Part shown: positions 1 through 7,135 of the stretch, one piece after another | How the letters are laid out: the number at the start of each line of letters is the position of its first letter | Numbering within the stretch: position 1 is the stretch's first letter | Source of the DNA: an uncultured Oscillospiraceae bacterium | GTDB taxonomy: Bacteria > Bacillota > Clostridia > Oscillospirales > Oscillospiraceae | Direction: 5' to 3' | NCBI GenBank assembly: GCA_910588455.1 | Contig: CAJUPG010000004.1 | Coordinates: 1-53,060, forward strand | DNA: 53,060 bases | The notes under the pieces: generated by a model | Database searches by the model: none | The model's input: the letters and a program-made list of their open reading frames with translations, nothing else | Told to the model about the DNA's origin: nothing | Position numbers and translations under genes: made by a program

Positions 1-223
1 AGACCACCCGGCCCGCGCCGATGTTGGTGTGGCCCACCTCGCTGTTGCCCATCTGGCCCTCGGGCAGACCCACGTCCAGCCCGGAGGCAGACAGGCGGCA
101 GCCGGGGCACTCGGCAAAGATCTTGTCCAGCCGGGGGGTGGGGGCGTTGGTTACCGCGTTGCCCGGATTGGCCGACTCCACGCCGAAGCCGTCCATAATA
201 ATCAAAGTAGTCGGTGTTTTCAT
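1..223 (-). CDS. gpmI: 2,3-bisphosphoglycerate-independent phosphoglycerate mutase, N-terminal part
   Basis: Only the first 74 codons are present; the gene continues past the left edge. The product interconverts 3- and 2-phosphoglycerate in the cytosol. The N-terminus carries IIMDGFG, whose Asp is a metal ligand in this alkaline-phosphatase-fold family, and MGNSEVGH, which contains the Ser that becomes phosphorylated. The ATG at 221-223 follows an AAGG-type ribosome binding site. It lies 25 bp downstream of tpiA, last visible gene of a pgk-tpiA-gpmI glycolytic run that is common in Firmicutes. Family assignment is firm; only completeness is unknown. Confidence 0.95.
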   Translation of the reverse strand, partial: MKTPTTLIIMDGFGVESANPGNAVTNAPTPRLDKIFAECPGCRLSASGLDVGLPEGQMGNSEVGHTNIGAGRVV

Positions 224-248
224 ACGAAACAAAACCTTTCTGCCAGGT

Positions 249-1022
249 TTACTCCTGGTTTGCAGCGTTGATAATCTGCACGAAGTCGGCGGGCTTCAGG
301 GCCGCGCCGCCGATCAGGCCGCCGTCCACGTCGGGCTGGGCCAGCAGCTCCTGGGCGTTCTTGGCGTTCATGGAGCCGCCGTACTGGATGGTGACCGCCC
401 GGGCCACATGGGCCCCGTACAGCTTGCGCACCACCGCGCGGATAGCCTGGCACACCTCGCCGGCCTGCTCGGCGGTGGCGGTTTTGCCGGTGCCGATGGC
501 CCACAGGGGCTCGTAGGCGATGACCACGTGGCGGATCTTGTCCGGGGAGACGTTGGCCAGGGCGCACTTCACCTGATAGGAGATCAGCTCCATGGTCACG
601 CCCAGCTCCCGCTGCTCCAGGCTCTCGCCCACGCACACGATGGGATACAGACCTGCGTTCAGGGCGGCGTGAACCTTCTTGTTGACGGTGAAGTCGGTCT
701 CGTTGTAATACTGCCGGCGCTCGGAATGGCCGATGATGACGTATTTGGCGCCGGCCTCCTTAATCATTTCGGCGGTGATCTCACCGGTGTAAGCGCCGTG
801 GTCCAGCTCGTGGCAGGTCTCCGCGCCGATGGCGATGTGGCAGTCCTTGAACAGGCGCACGGCGGCCTGGATGTTCACGGCCGGCACACACAGCACCACG
901 TTGCACCACTTGCCCTTGGGCATGATGGGCTTGATCTCCTCGGCGAAGGCCTTGGTCTGGGACAGGGTGTTGTTCATCTTCCAGTTGCCGGCGATGATTG
1001 TTTTGCGGTAGCGGCGATTCAT
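249..1022 (-). CDS. tpiA: Triosephosphate isomerase
   Basis: A 257-residue protein, normal for the family, that interconverts dihydroxyacetone phosphate and glyceraldehyde 3-phosphate. Visible signatures are AGNWKMN near the N-terminus with the substrate-binding Lys, IIGHSERR with the catalytic His, and the AYEPLWAIGTGKTA signature with the catalytic Glu, plus the phosphate-binding QYGGSM near the end. I chose the ATG at 1022 because AGGAGAG sits 8 bases before it; an upstream in-frame start would add 16 residues unlike the family. It lies between pgk and gpmI. Confidence 0.98.
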   Translation of the reverse strand: MNRRYRKTIIAGNWKMNNTLSQTKAFAEEIKPIMPKGKWCNVVLCVPAVNIQAAVRLFKDCHIAIGAETCHELDHGAYTGEITAEMIKEAGAKYVIIGHSERRQYYNETDFTVNKKVHAALNAGLYPIVCVGESLEQRELGVTMELISYQVKCALANVSPDKIRHVVIAYEPLWAIGTGKTATAEQAGEVCQAIRAVVRKLYGAHVARAVTIQYGGSMNAKNAQELLAQPDVDGGLIGGAALKPADFVQIINAANQE

Positions 1023-1081
1023 AAATAAATCTCTCCTATCGTAAATATTGCATTGCCCGTACGGGCCCACAGAAAAATTTG

Positions 1082-2278
1082 TTACGCGTCCAGCAGGCAG
1101 GCCACGCCGGGCAGCTCCTTGCCCTCCATAAACTCCAGGGAGGCGCCGCCGCCGGTGGAGATATGGGTCATTTTATCCGCGTAGCCCAGCTGCTGCACCG
1201 CGGCCGCGCTGTCGCCGCCGCCGATGATGGTGATGGCGCTGGTCTTGGACAGGGCCTCGGCCACCGCCTCGGTACCCTTGGCGAAGGCGGGGAACTCAAA
1301 CACCCCCATGGGGCCGTTCCAGATTACGGTGCCCGCGTCCTTCACCGCGTCGCAGTAGAGCTTCACGGTCTCGGGGCCGATGTCCAGGCCCTCCCAGCCG
1401 TCGGGAATCTCCCCGGACAGGACCACCTGGCTCTTGGCGTCGGGGGCGAAGGCGTCGGCGCACACGGTATCCACCGGCAGCAGCAGCTTCACGCCCTTAT
1501 CCTTGGCCTTCTGGACCATCTCCAGGGAGTAGTCCTTCCAGTCCTCTTCCAGCAGGGAGTTGCCCACCTTGCCGCCCTGGGCGGCGGAGAAGGTGTAGGC
1601 CATGCCGCCGCCGATGATGATGGTATCGGCAATCTCCAGCAGGTTGTTGATTACGCCGATCTTGGAGGAGACCTTGGAGCCGCCCAGGATGGCCACCAGG
1701 GGCCGCTTGGGGTTGGCCAGAGCGCCGCCGATGAAATCCAGCTCCTTCTGAATCAGGAAGCCGGACACGGCGGGCAGATAATCCGCCACGCCGGCGGTGG
1801 AGGCGTGGGCCCGGTGGACCGCGCCAAAGGCGTCGGATACGTAGACCTCCGCCATGGAGGCCATCGCCTTGGCCAGCGCGGGGTCGTTTTTGGTCTCGCC
1901 CTTCTCAAAGCGGGTGTTTTCCAGCAGGAGAATCTGGCCGGGCTGGAGGGCGGCGGCCTTGGCCTGGGCGTCGGGGCCCACCACGTCGGCGGCCATGACG
2001 ATCTCCTTGCCCAGCAGCTCCCCCAGACGGACGGCCACCGGCTTCAGGGACAGCTCCGGCTTCACCTCGCCCTTGGGCTTGCCCATGTGGGAGCAGGCGA
2101 TGACCGCGGCCCCCTGGTCCAGCAGATACTGGATGGTGGGCAGGGCGGCCCGGATGCGCTTGTCGTCGGTGATGACGCCGCTGCCGTCCTTGGCCATGGG
2201 CACGTTGAAGTCGCAGCGCAGCAGGACCTTCTTGCCCTTTACGTCGATGTCGCGTACGGTTTTCTTGTTGTAGTTCAT
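1082..2278 (-). CDS. pgk: Phosphoglycerate kinase
   Basis: A 398-residue protein of standard length that transfers phosphate from 1,3-bisphosphoglycerate to ADP. Motifs include LRCDFNVPM near the N-terminus (substrate-binding Asp and Asn), LGGSKVSSKI in the middle, and IGGGDSAAAV near the C-terminus (nucleotide side). The ATG follows AAAGGAG. It is 59 bp upstream of tpiA and 51 bp downstream of trmL with no terminator or promoter seen between, so trmL-pgk-tpiA-gpmI may be cotranscribed. Confidence 0.98.
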   Translation of the reverse strand: MNYNKKTVRDIDVKGKKVLLRCDFNVPMAKDGSGVITDDKRIRAALPTIQYLLDQGAAVIACSHMGKPKGEVKPELSLKPVAVRLGELLGKEIVMAADVVGPDAQAKAAALQPGQILLLENTRFEKGETKNDPALAKAMASMAEVYVSDAFGAVHRAHASTAGVADYLPAVSGFLIQKELDFIGGALANPKRPLVAILGGSKVSSKIGVINNLLEIADTIIIGGGMAYTFSAAQGGKVGNSLLEEDWKDYSLEMVQKAKDKGVKLLLPVDTVCADAFAPDAKSQVVLSGEIPDGWEGLDIGPETVKLYCDAVKDAGTVIWNGPMGVFEFPAFAKGTEAVAEALSKTSAITIIGGGDSAAAVQQLGYADKMTHISTGGGASLEFMEGKELPGVACLLDA

Positions 2279-2329
2279 AAAAATCGCTCCTTTCGTCTTT
2301 CTTGCGTTGCAATCAGGAATTGGAACGTT

Positions 2330-2818
2330 CTAGGGGTGATCCCCCATTTCTCCCACGCCGGACAGCCCCGGGAATCCCTGCTGGCGCAGGGCCTCGTAGG
2401 TTAAAACCGCGGCGGCGTTGGAGAGATTCAAACTGCGGACCTCCCCCCGCATGGGAATGCGCAGACAGCGCTCCGGATACCGTTCCCGAAGCCATGCGGG
2501 CAGTCCGGCGGTCTCCTTGCCGAAAAACAGCCAGCAGCCCTCCCGGAAGCTCGCCTGGGTATAGTCCCGGGGCGCCTTGGTTGTCGCCAGCCACAGGTCC
2601 GGCTGGGGGTACTCCGCGAAGAAGGGGTCCAGTCCGTCGTAGACGCGCAGGTCCACCAGGGGCCAGTAGTCCAGCCCCGCCCGCCGCACCGCCTTTTCGC
2701 TGATGTCGAAGCCCAGGGGGCGGATCAGGTGCAGGCGGCTTCCGGTAACGGCGCAGGTGCGGGCGATATTGCCGCAGTTCTGCGGGATCTCCGGCTCTAC
2801 CAGGACGATATTGACCAC
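2330..2818 (-). CDS. trmL: tRNA (cytidine/uridine-34 2'-O)-methyltransferase, TrmL type
   Basis: A 162-residue SPOUT-family methyltransferase. TrmL-type enzymes methylate the ribose of the wobble base in leucine tRNAs. Signatures seen are VEPEIPQNCGNIARTC at the N-terminus, LFFGKETAGLP, and the C-terminal knot region IPMRGEVRSLNLSNAAAV. I chose a GTG start at 2816-2818 because GAGGTGAG precedes it at good spacing and because family members begin with this strand; a longer ATG form would add 30 residues that include the promoter region. A sigma-A promoter lies just upstream. Transcription would continue into pgk. Confidence 0.9.
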   Translation of the reverse strand: MVNIVLVEPEIPQNCGNIARTCAVTGSRLHLIRPLGFDISEKAVRRAGLDYWPLVDLRVYDGLDPFFAEYPQPDLWLATTKAPRDYTQASFREGCWLFFGKETAGLPAWLRERYPERCLRIPMRGEVRSLNLSNAAAVLTYEALRQQGFPGLSGVGEMGDHP

Positions 2819-2846
2819 GTTCTTCTCACCTCGCAGTTCGCCCTTT

Positions 2847-2875
2847 ATTGTAGTCCAAAACCGGGAGAATTTCAA
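2847..2875 (-). promoter_or_regulatory. Sigma-A promoter for trmL (and probably pgk-tpiA-gpmI)
   Basis: Read on the minus strand: TTGAAA (2875-2870), a 17-base spacer, TACAAT (2852-2847). It ends 28 bases before the GTG start of trmL. Confidence 0.75.
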
Positions 2876-3234
2876 CTGCAAATTGGGGAAAATTTGCAAA
2901 AAAATCATTATTCACGGGAAAACCCCGGGTTTTCTTCTTATTTTCGGCAAACAAACGAAAATTAGCCCAGGAAATCGCTTCCAGTTGTGAAACCTGCCTC
3001 AAATTTTTTCGCTCCCGCCCGCCGCCGCCGCTGTTTTTTTCCTGGAACGGATCGAATTTCCCGGTAGCATTGGTGGAAAGCACAAAGAATATACTGTTTT
3101 TTTGGTGAAATCGCCCTATCGTTTTTCTCCCTTCCGGCAGTCCGGTCAGAATTTAAGCATTTCTTAATCTGAATCTCCTCTTTCTTTTAATTCCTGTGTA
3201 CTATACTCGTTTCAAACGAAAGGAGCGATCTGTT
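2876..3234. other. Intergenic region between divergent trmL and the small membrane protein gene
   Basis: No convincing gene is present. It holds an inverted repeat with 8-base arms around one base (2918-2934, GAAAACCC/GGGTTTTC), 43 bases upstream of the trmL -35 box, which could be an operator. A possible -10 (TATACT, 3202-3207) lies before the rightward small gene, but no good -35 accompanies it. The region is more AT-rich than its neighbours. Confidence 0.5.
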
Positions 3235-3453
3235 GTGACAACCATTCTGATTTTGTGTCTGCTGGGCCTGGTGTTCACGCCGGTGCTGTCCATCCTGCTT
3301 GCCCTGCTGAGCATTCCTCTTCTCCTGGTGCTGCCGCTTCTCATTCTGGCGGCGGTGTTTCTGCTGGTCAAGGCCCTCTTTCTTCTCCCCTTCCGCCTGC
3401 TGAATCTGGCCCCCTCCGTCGTGCTTATACTGATTGTCCTTCTGCTGATTTGA
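3235..3453 (+). CDS. Small hydrophobic membrane protein, unknown function
   Basis: A 72-residue protein, almost entirely Leu, Ile and Val, predicted to cross the membrane twice, with a short basic/Phe-Pro turn (LVKALFLLPFR) in the second half. The GTG start is chosen because AAAGGAG ends 11 bases before it. I recognise no family. Its stop codon lies inside the -35 box of the LysR promoter, so the two genes are tightly packed. Low complexity leaves some doubt whether it is translated. Confidence 0.5.
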   Translation: MTTILILCLLGLVFTPVLSILLALLSIPLLLVLPLLILAAVFLLVKALFLLPFRLLNLAPSVVLILIVLLLI

Positions 3454-3479
3454 CACAGGGGCGGAACCTGTGGTATAAT
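3450..3479 (+). promoter_or_regulatory. Consensus sigma-A promoter for the LysR gene
   Basis: TTGACA (3450-3455), an 18-base spacer and TATAAT (3474-3479), with an extended TGG directly before the -10. Both hexamers are perfect. The predicted start of transcription is about 20 bases before the LysR ATG. The stop codon of the preceding small gene (3451-3453) is within the -35 box. Confidence 0.85.
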
Positions 3480-3507
3480 CCCTCTTATTTCAGAATCGAG
3501 GGCCGTC

Positions 3508-4449
3508 ATGTTTGTCAAGAATCCGGAGTATTTCATCACCATCGCCAACGAGCGAAGTATCTCCAAGTCGGCGGAAAAGCTCTATCTGTCCCAGCCCTAC
3601 CTCAGCCAGTATCTGGCCAAGCTGGAGGCCAACCTGGGTGTAACCCTCCTGGACCGCTCCCACACGCCCCTGCGCCTGATGCCGGCGGGGGAGCTGTTTC
3701 TGGCCTATCTGGAGAGCCAGCGCTATCTGGACCGCCAGCTGGAAAACGACCTGCGGCAGCTTCAGGAGCACCGCCAGCAAATCCTCCACATCGGCGTGGC
3801 CACCTGGCGGGGCTCCATCCTGCTGCCTGACCTGCTGCCCGCCTTCTCCCAGCGCTGTCCCGACGTGCAGGTGGTCCTCCACGAAATCCCAGCCCCCCAT
3901 TTAAAAGAGCTGGTGGCGGACAACGTGACGGACCTGTGCTTTATGCAGACCCCCACCGACGCCACCGGCCTGACCTATGAGCTCATTATGCAGGAGCGCA
4001 TTCTCCTGGCCGCCAACCGCGCCCACCCCCTGATCCAAGGCCGGAACAGCTCTCTGGAGCATCTGGAGCCCTTTGACCTCCACCTGCTGGACCAGGAGCG
4101 GCTGATTATGCTCCCTCCCGACTGGCGCATGAGCCGGATCCTCTCCAATACCTTTAACATTTATAATCTGAAGCCCAGCCAGACCCTGGAGACCACCAAT
4201 TTGACTACCGCCGCCCACCTGGTCTCAGAGGGAATGGGCTTCACCTTCCTGCCGGAGAGCGGGGCCCGCCGTCTGGCCCGAAACGGTCCCCTGTGCTTCT
4301 TCACCGTGGACGACCCGCCTCTCACCTGCGACCTGACGGCTGTTTACAAGAAAAGCGGTTTTCTCACCCCGGCGGCCCGCTCTCTCATTGACCTGGCAAA
4401 GCAGACCTACAGTTGGTGCAACTACGCCCCCGCCGCGCAAGGCACATAA
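3508..4449 (+). CDS. LysR-family transcriptional regulator
   Basis: A 313-residue protein of typical LysR length. Residues 1-60 form the winged helix-turn-helix (SISKSAEKLYLSQPYLSQYL, then LGVTLLDRS). The remainder is the two-lobed inducer-binding domain, beginning near residue 90 with ILHIGVATW. The ligand cannot be told from sequence. Such regulators usually control a neighbouring divergent gene; here the only divergent neighbour is trmL, with a small co-oriented membrane protein between. A hairpin at 4461-4496 follows the gene. I see no link to motility beyond position. Confidence 0.93.
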   Translation: MFVKNPEYFITIANERSISKSAEKLYLSQPYLSQYLAKLEANLGVTLLDRSHTPLRLMPAGELFLAYLESQRYLDRQLENDLRQLQEHRQQILHIGVATWRGSILLPDLLPAFSQRCPDVQVVLHEIPAPHLKELVADNVTDLCFMQTPTDATGLTYELIMQERILLAANRAHPLIQGRNSSLEHLEPFDLHLLDQERLIMLPPDWRMSRILSNTFNIYNLKPSQTLETTNLTTAAHLVSEGMGFTFLPESGARRLARNGPLCFFTVDDPPLTCDLTAVYKKSGFLTPAARSLIDLAKQTYSWCNYAPAAQGT

Positions 4450-4460
4450 CCCCCAAAAAA

Positions 4461-4496
4461 CAGAACCCGAAAGCCAAATCCGGCTTTCGGGTTCTG
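4461..4496. terminator. Hairpin between convergent genes
   Basis: A perfect 15-base stem (CAGAACCCGAAAGCC) with the loop AAATCC. On the minus strand it is followed by TTTTTT, so it is a good intrinsic terminator for the gene ending at 4502. On the plus strand the T-tract is poor, so it may only partly terminate LysR transcription. Confidence 0.85.
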
Positions 4497-4501
4497 TCCA
4501 T

Positions 4502-5356
4502 TCAGCGGAAACGCAAGGTTTCTCCTGTGAGCTTCATCTGGGCGGTATCTATGATTCGATGGGACCGTTCCATCTGGGAGGCAAAGAAGTCATGACTGGT
4601 GTTTCCATCAAAGATGGAGGTGCTTCTGGCGGGCTCCGTAATCTGTGTGCAGCCAGCCATCTCCTTATAGGCATCCTCCACGTTCTGCTTCATTCCGTCC
4701 AGCTTTTTGGACGCGGCTTCCAGCGCTTTCATAATTTCCCTGGGGTCGTCTGACAAATTGGAAAGCCCCAGAGACTCCGCGGAAATAGAATCCAGCTGAT
4801 TTTCCATCGCCTTTGACGCCAGGCCCCCTGATAACGCGTCATATTCATCCACTGTGGTCCGGTGTGGATTTATGTGACTTTGAATGAGATCTGTATAGTC
4901 GGATTGAATACTCTGCTTATAGTTATGCAGATACGTCTCCGCCAAATCCTTCGTCATATTGGGATTACTGTGTGTGCCTGTGCCGTTCAAATAGTTTTCC
5001 AGCTCAGAAATTTTCGACATTGTATATTCCAATTTGGATTTTGCGTAGTCAATTATGTCGGAAACCGTCTGGATTCCATCTCGCTGGGCCAAAATCGCGT
5101 TTTCGGCCCACTCTTCCTTGCTGAACATTCCAGCCGGGTACTTCTGAAAACCGGAGTCCGCTTCTGCCTTGGAGGAGCTGCTTGTATTCAGCAATTCCAG
5201 CGCCTTTGGGCTCAATTCAACGGTATCACGGCTTCTTCTGCTGCTATAATTGGCATTCACCTGCTGAATGATCTGTTCCAAACCAGAATTTTGCACTTGT
5301 CCCACGGTTCTTTGCAGACGAAACATATTCTGGGCGCTTGCCAGGTGTATTCGCAT
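4502..5356 (-). CDS. Uncharacterised protein linked to the flagellar regulon
   Basis: A 284-residue soluble protein with no signal peptide or membrane segment; I do not recognise the family. The N-terminal 50 residues carry IIQQVNANY followed by a basic stretch and VELSPKALELL. The rest is mostly helical and charged, with possible coiled coil around residues 110-145. The N-terminal motif closely resembles IISRVNPNY at the start of the adjacent upstream gene (5439-6077). It follows that gene by 82 bp in the same direction and is probably read from the same sigma28-type promoter. Export by the flagellar apparatus is a possibility, not shown. Confidence 0.7.
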   Translation of the reverse strand: MRIHLASAQNMFRLQRTVGQVQNSGLEQIIQQVNANYSSRRSRDTVELSPKALELLNTSSSSKAEADSGFQKYPAGMFSKEEWAENAILAQRDGIQTVSDIIDYAKSKLEYTMSKISELENYLNGTGTHSNPNMTKDLAETYLHNYKQSIQSDYTDLIQSHINPHRTTVDEYDALSGGLASKAMENQLDSISAESLGLSNLSDDPREIMKALEAASKKLDGMKQNVEDAYKEMAGCTQITEPARSTSIFDGNTSHDFFASQMERSHRIIDTAQMKLTGETLRFR

Positions 5357-5390
5357 CCATGATTCACTCCCTGCAATGCATATAGATCAC

Positions 5391-5421
5391 TCCCGGCGCC
5401 ATCTTTCCAGATGGGCCAGGA
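5391..5421. other. Imperfect inverted repeat between two uncharacterised genes
   Basis: An imperfect stem pairs the CTCC-GGC-CCATC segments around a six-base loop. On the minus strand no T-run follows, so it is more likely a weak terminator or processing hairpin than a strong stop. Confidence 0.35.
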
Positions 5422-5438
5422 GTTTCTTTTTGCGTTCT

Positions 5439-6077
5439 TTATTCGTCGTCTTTGCTTCCCTCGGTCTCGGGGGCCTTATCCACGGACTCGTCGGTCTTTT
5501 TGCCCTCTTTTTCCCACTCGTCAAAGAGCTTCATAGACGCGTCGTAGGTCTCCTTGGCGATGTCGGGCAGCGCTCCGCCCCACACCTTGGCGGCGGCCTC
5601 GTAGCCCTTGATGAACGCATCCCGCATCTCCCCCGCACGGGCGGGGTCGCCGCCTACCAGAGCCTTGCCGAAGTTGACCATCCGCTCGGAGGTCTGCTTC
5701 ACGCCCCAGTAGCCGTCCTCGGCGATGGCCTCCTTGGCGGCGGCCTGGACCTCGGCGCTGACGGTGTAGTCGGTGCTCTGGCCATATACCTTGCCCTGCT
5801 TGGTGAGCATGGACTTCATCATTTCGACGAAGCGCTGCTGATTGGCGGCCTGCTCGTCCTTCATGGCCTTGACCAGGGCGGCGTTGGGCTTGTAGGTGGT
5901 GCCCGCGTCCTCCTCTACCTTGTTTTTATCCTCGGGGACGTAGGTATCTACGTTTTCCTTGCCCGCTTCGACGGTTTCGTCAGTGGGCTTCTCCGCCTTC
6001 TCGGCGGGCTTGGCACTGGAAACGGCATCGACGGACTTCTGATAATTGGGGTTTACGCGGCTGATGATGTCAATCAT
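5439..6077 (-). CDS. Uncharacterised protein behind a sigma28-type promoter
   Basis: A 212-residue, acidic, soluble protein. It begins MIDIISRVNPNYQK, then a low-complexity Lys/Glu linker (residues 20-70), then a compact helical domain (about 75-195) with the features EDGYWGVKQTSERM, LVGGDP, KGYEAAAKVWGGALP and FDEWEKEG. That domain looks conserved in character (aromatic and Gly anchors) but I cannot name it. The ATG at 6075-6077 is chosen because AGGAGG sits 9 bases upstream; an earlier in-frame start would overlap the leader hairpin. Promoter and hairpin leader indicate late-flagellar regulation. A sibling gene follows. Confidence 0.8.
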   Translation of the reverse strand: MIDIISRVNPNYQKSVDAVSSAKPAEKAEKPTDETVEAGKENVDTYVPEDKNKVEEDAGTTYKPNAALVKAMKDEQAANQQRFVEMMKSMLTKQGKVYGQSTDYTVSAEVQAAAKEAIAEDGYWGVKQTSERMVNFGKALVGGDPARAGEMRDAFIKGYEAAAKVWGGALPDIAKETYDASMKLFDEWEKEGKKTDESVDKAPETEGSKDDE

Positions 6078-6106
6078 ACTGGAATTCCTCCTCGTTAAGC
6101 GTTCTT

Positions 6107-6125
6107 GCCGCCTGTCCCTGGCGGC
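6107..6125 (-). promoter_or_regulatory. Leader hairpin with AGGGA loop, candidate CsrA site
   Basis: On the minus strand GCCGCC pairs with GGCGGC around the loop AGGGACA. It lies in the predicted 55-base leader of the gene starting at 6077, upstream of the AGGAGG Shine-Dalgarno. A GGA in a hairpin loop plus a second GGA at the ribosome binding site is the usual CsrA arrangement. This is inference from motif and from the presence of csrA in the window. Confidence 0.45.
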
Positions 6126-6138
6126 GCTCCTATTCTGT

Positions 6139-6165
6139 ATATCGGCAGCTTTTGCCAAAATGTAA
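6139..6165 (-). promoter_or_regulatory. Sigma28 (SigD/FliA) type promoter
   Basis: Minus strand: exact GCCGATAT at 6146-6139, preceded by a 15-base spacer and TTAC at 6165-6162 (consensus TAAA-N15-GCCGATAW). The -10 is perfect, the -35 weak. It precedes the two-gene unit 6077-4502. Confidence 0.65.
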
Positions 6166-6176
6166 GACCCTCTGCA

Positions 6177-6212
6177 AAAAAAGACGGCGGATGAATCTCC
6201 GCCGTCTTTTTT
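6177..6212. terminator. Bidirectional intrinsic terminator
   Basis: AAAAAAGACGGCGGA pairs with TCCGCCGTCTTTTTT around TGAATC. It overlaps the stop codon of the yjfB-like gene, ends that transcript, and insulates it from the sigma28-type promoter downstream. Confidence 0.9.
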
Positions 6213-6396
6213 ATGCTCTTACGTCAAACTGATATTCCGAAGGAACAGCCCCCAGCATATCGTTAATCAGGGCCATCGCCTGACTCTCCATGTCGTCCAT
6301 TGCCCGCTTCATCAACGTTGTGCTGTATTGACTCTGCACCTTGTACATACTCCAGTCGATGCTGGCGGCGGCAATGCCCTCCACGCCAAAGCTCAT
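6211..6396 (-). CDS. YjfB-like putative motility protein
   Basis: A 61-residue protein resembling the YjfB putative motility family of Firmicutes: short, with an AAASIDWSMYKVQSQYSTTLMKR-type helix and a C-terminal acidic-hydrophobic segment (ALINDML). B. subtilis YjfB belongs to the sigmaD regulon; its molecular role is not established. Here the gene is monocistronic, with its own sigma-A promoter and a terminator overlapping its stop. The ribosome binding site is AAAGGGGGAG. No membrane segment is present. Confidence 0.7.
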   Translation of the reverse strand: MSFGVEGIAAASIDWSMYKVQSQYSTTLMKRAMDDMESQAMALINDMLGAVPSEYQFDVRA

Positions 6397-6426
6397 GCAG
6401 ACTCCCCCTTTCTGTAATTCGTGCTC

Positions 6427-6455
6427 ATTATAGCACGGCTGCTCATCCTTGTAAA
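6427..6455 (-). promoter_or_regulatory. Sigma-A promoter for the YjfB-like gene
   Basis: Minus strand: TTTACA (6455-6450), a 17-base spacer, TATAAT (6432-6427). It ends 30 bases before the ATG. Confidence 0.85.
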
Positions 6456-6458
6456 TCC

Positions 6459-7130
6459 CTAATTTTTCTCCTTGTGGTGCGGGTTCTCCATGACAGCCTT
6501 GCAGGCATAAGTCAACTGGGCAAATACCGTGCTGTTGTACCGGGTTTCATACACAGTAAGCATGGCGCCCACCTCCGTTTTCGGCAAAACCACATATTTG
6601 GGCACCAGATTGGTAAGGGTGAGCGCTTTTACGTCCGCCACGCACCGGGGGCAGTCGCACAGCCCGAACATATTGATATACCGCAGGGCCTTTTCCTCCA
6701 CCATATGCTGCATAATGTTCACACAGCAGAATTCTTCCTCCGGCTCGGGTTCGGGCTCGGGCTCCGGTTCAGGCTCCGGCTCCGGTTCGGGCTCAGGCAC
6801 AGGCTCCGGCTCCGGTTCGGGCTCAGGCACAGGCTCCGGCTCCGGTTCGGGCTCAGGCACAGGCTCCGGCGCAGGTACAGACTCCGGCACAACCTCTTCC
6901 TGAAGCTCCTCCAGCTCTTCCGCCAGGGCATTTTGAATCTGGCCCGCCAGCAGGTCGTCGTTATTCCGGGCCACCTCCAAAATGGGCGGAGTCAGGGGAC
7001 GGCTGGGAGCCGGGGCCGGGGCTGCCTGTCCCTCCTCCGTCTGGACCGGCGCCGGCTCCTCATGGCTGGGGGCCAGCAGATTCAGCACATGGGCTGTCTT
7101 TGTGCTTTTATCATTCTTTTTCGATGCCAT
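6459..7130 (-). CDS. ComFB-domain protein with a long Pro-Glu linker
   Basis: A 223-residue protein. Residues 1-70 are Ala/Pro-rich with a helical stretch (ALAEELEELQEE); about 75-125 is a PEPEP repeat; the C-terminal 95 residues match the late-competence ComFB family, with NIMQHMVEEKAL, the cysteine motif CDCPRC (C158, C160, C163) and LTNLVPKYVV. ComFB proteins have been reported to bind cyclic dinucleotides; whether this one does is unknown. I chose the ATG at 7130 (GGAGG 10 bases upstream) over an adjacent TTG. It begins 5 bp after the parA stop, so the two are coexpressed. Confidence 0.85.
   Translation of the reverse strand: MASKKNDKSTKTAHVLNLLAPSHEEPAPVQTEEGQAAPAPAPSRPLTPPILEVARNNDDLLAGQIQNALAEELEELQEEVVPESVPAPEPVPEPEPEPEPVPEPEPEPEPVPEPEPEPEPEPEPEPEPEPEEEFCCVNIMQHMVEEKALRYINMFGLCDCPRCVADVKALTLTNLVPKYVVLPKTEVGAMLTVYETRYNSTVFAQLTYACKAVMENPHHKEKN
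6781..6870. repeat. Three perfect 30-bp tandem repeats encoding a Pro-Glu stretch
   Basis: Positions 6781-6810, 6811-6840 and 6841-6870 are identical; each encodes ten residues of alternating Pro and Glu with one Val. Degenerate copies extend on the left side. Such repeats change copy number by slippage, so linker length could vary between strains. Confidence 0.9.
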
Positions 7131-7135
7131 TGTGT

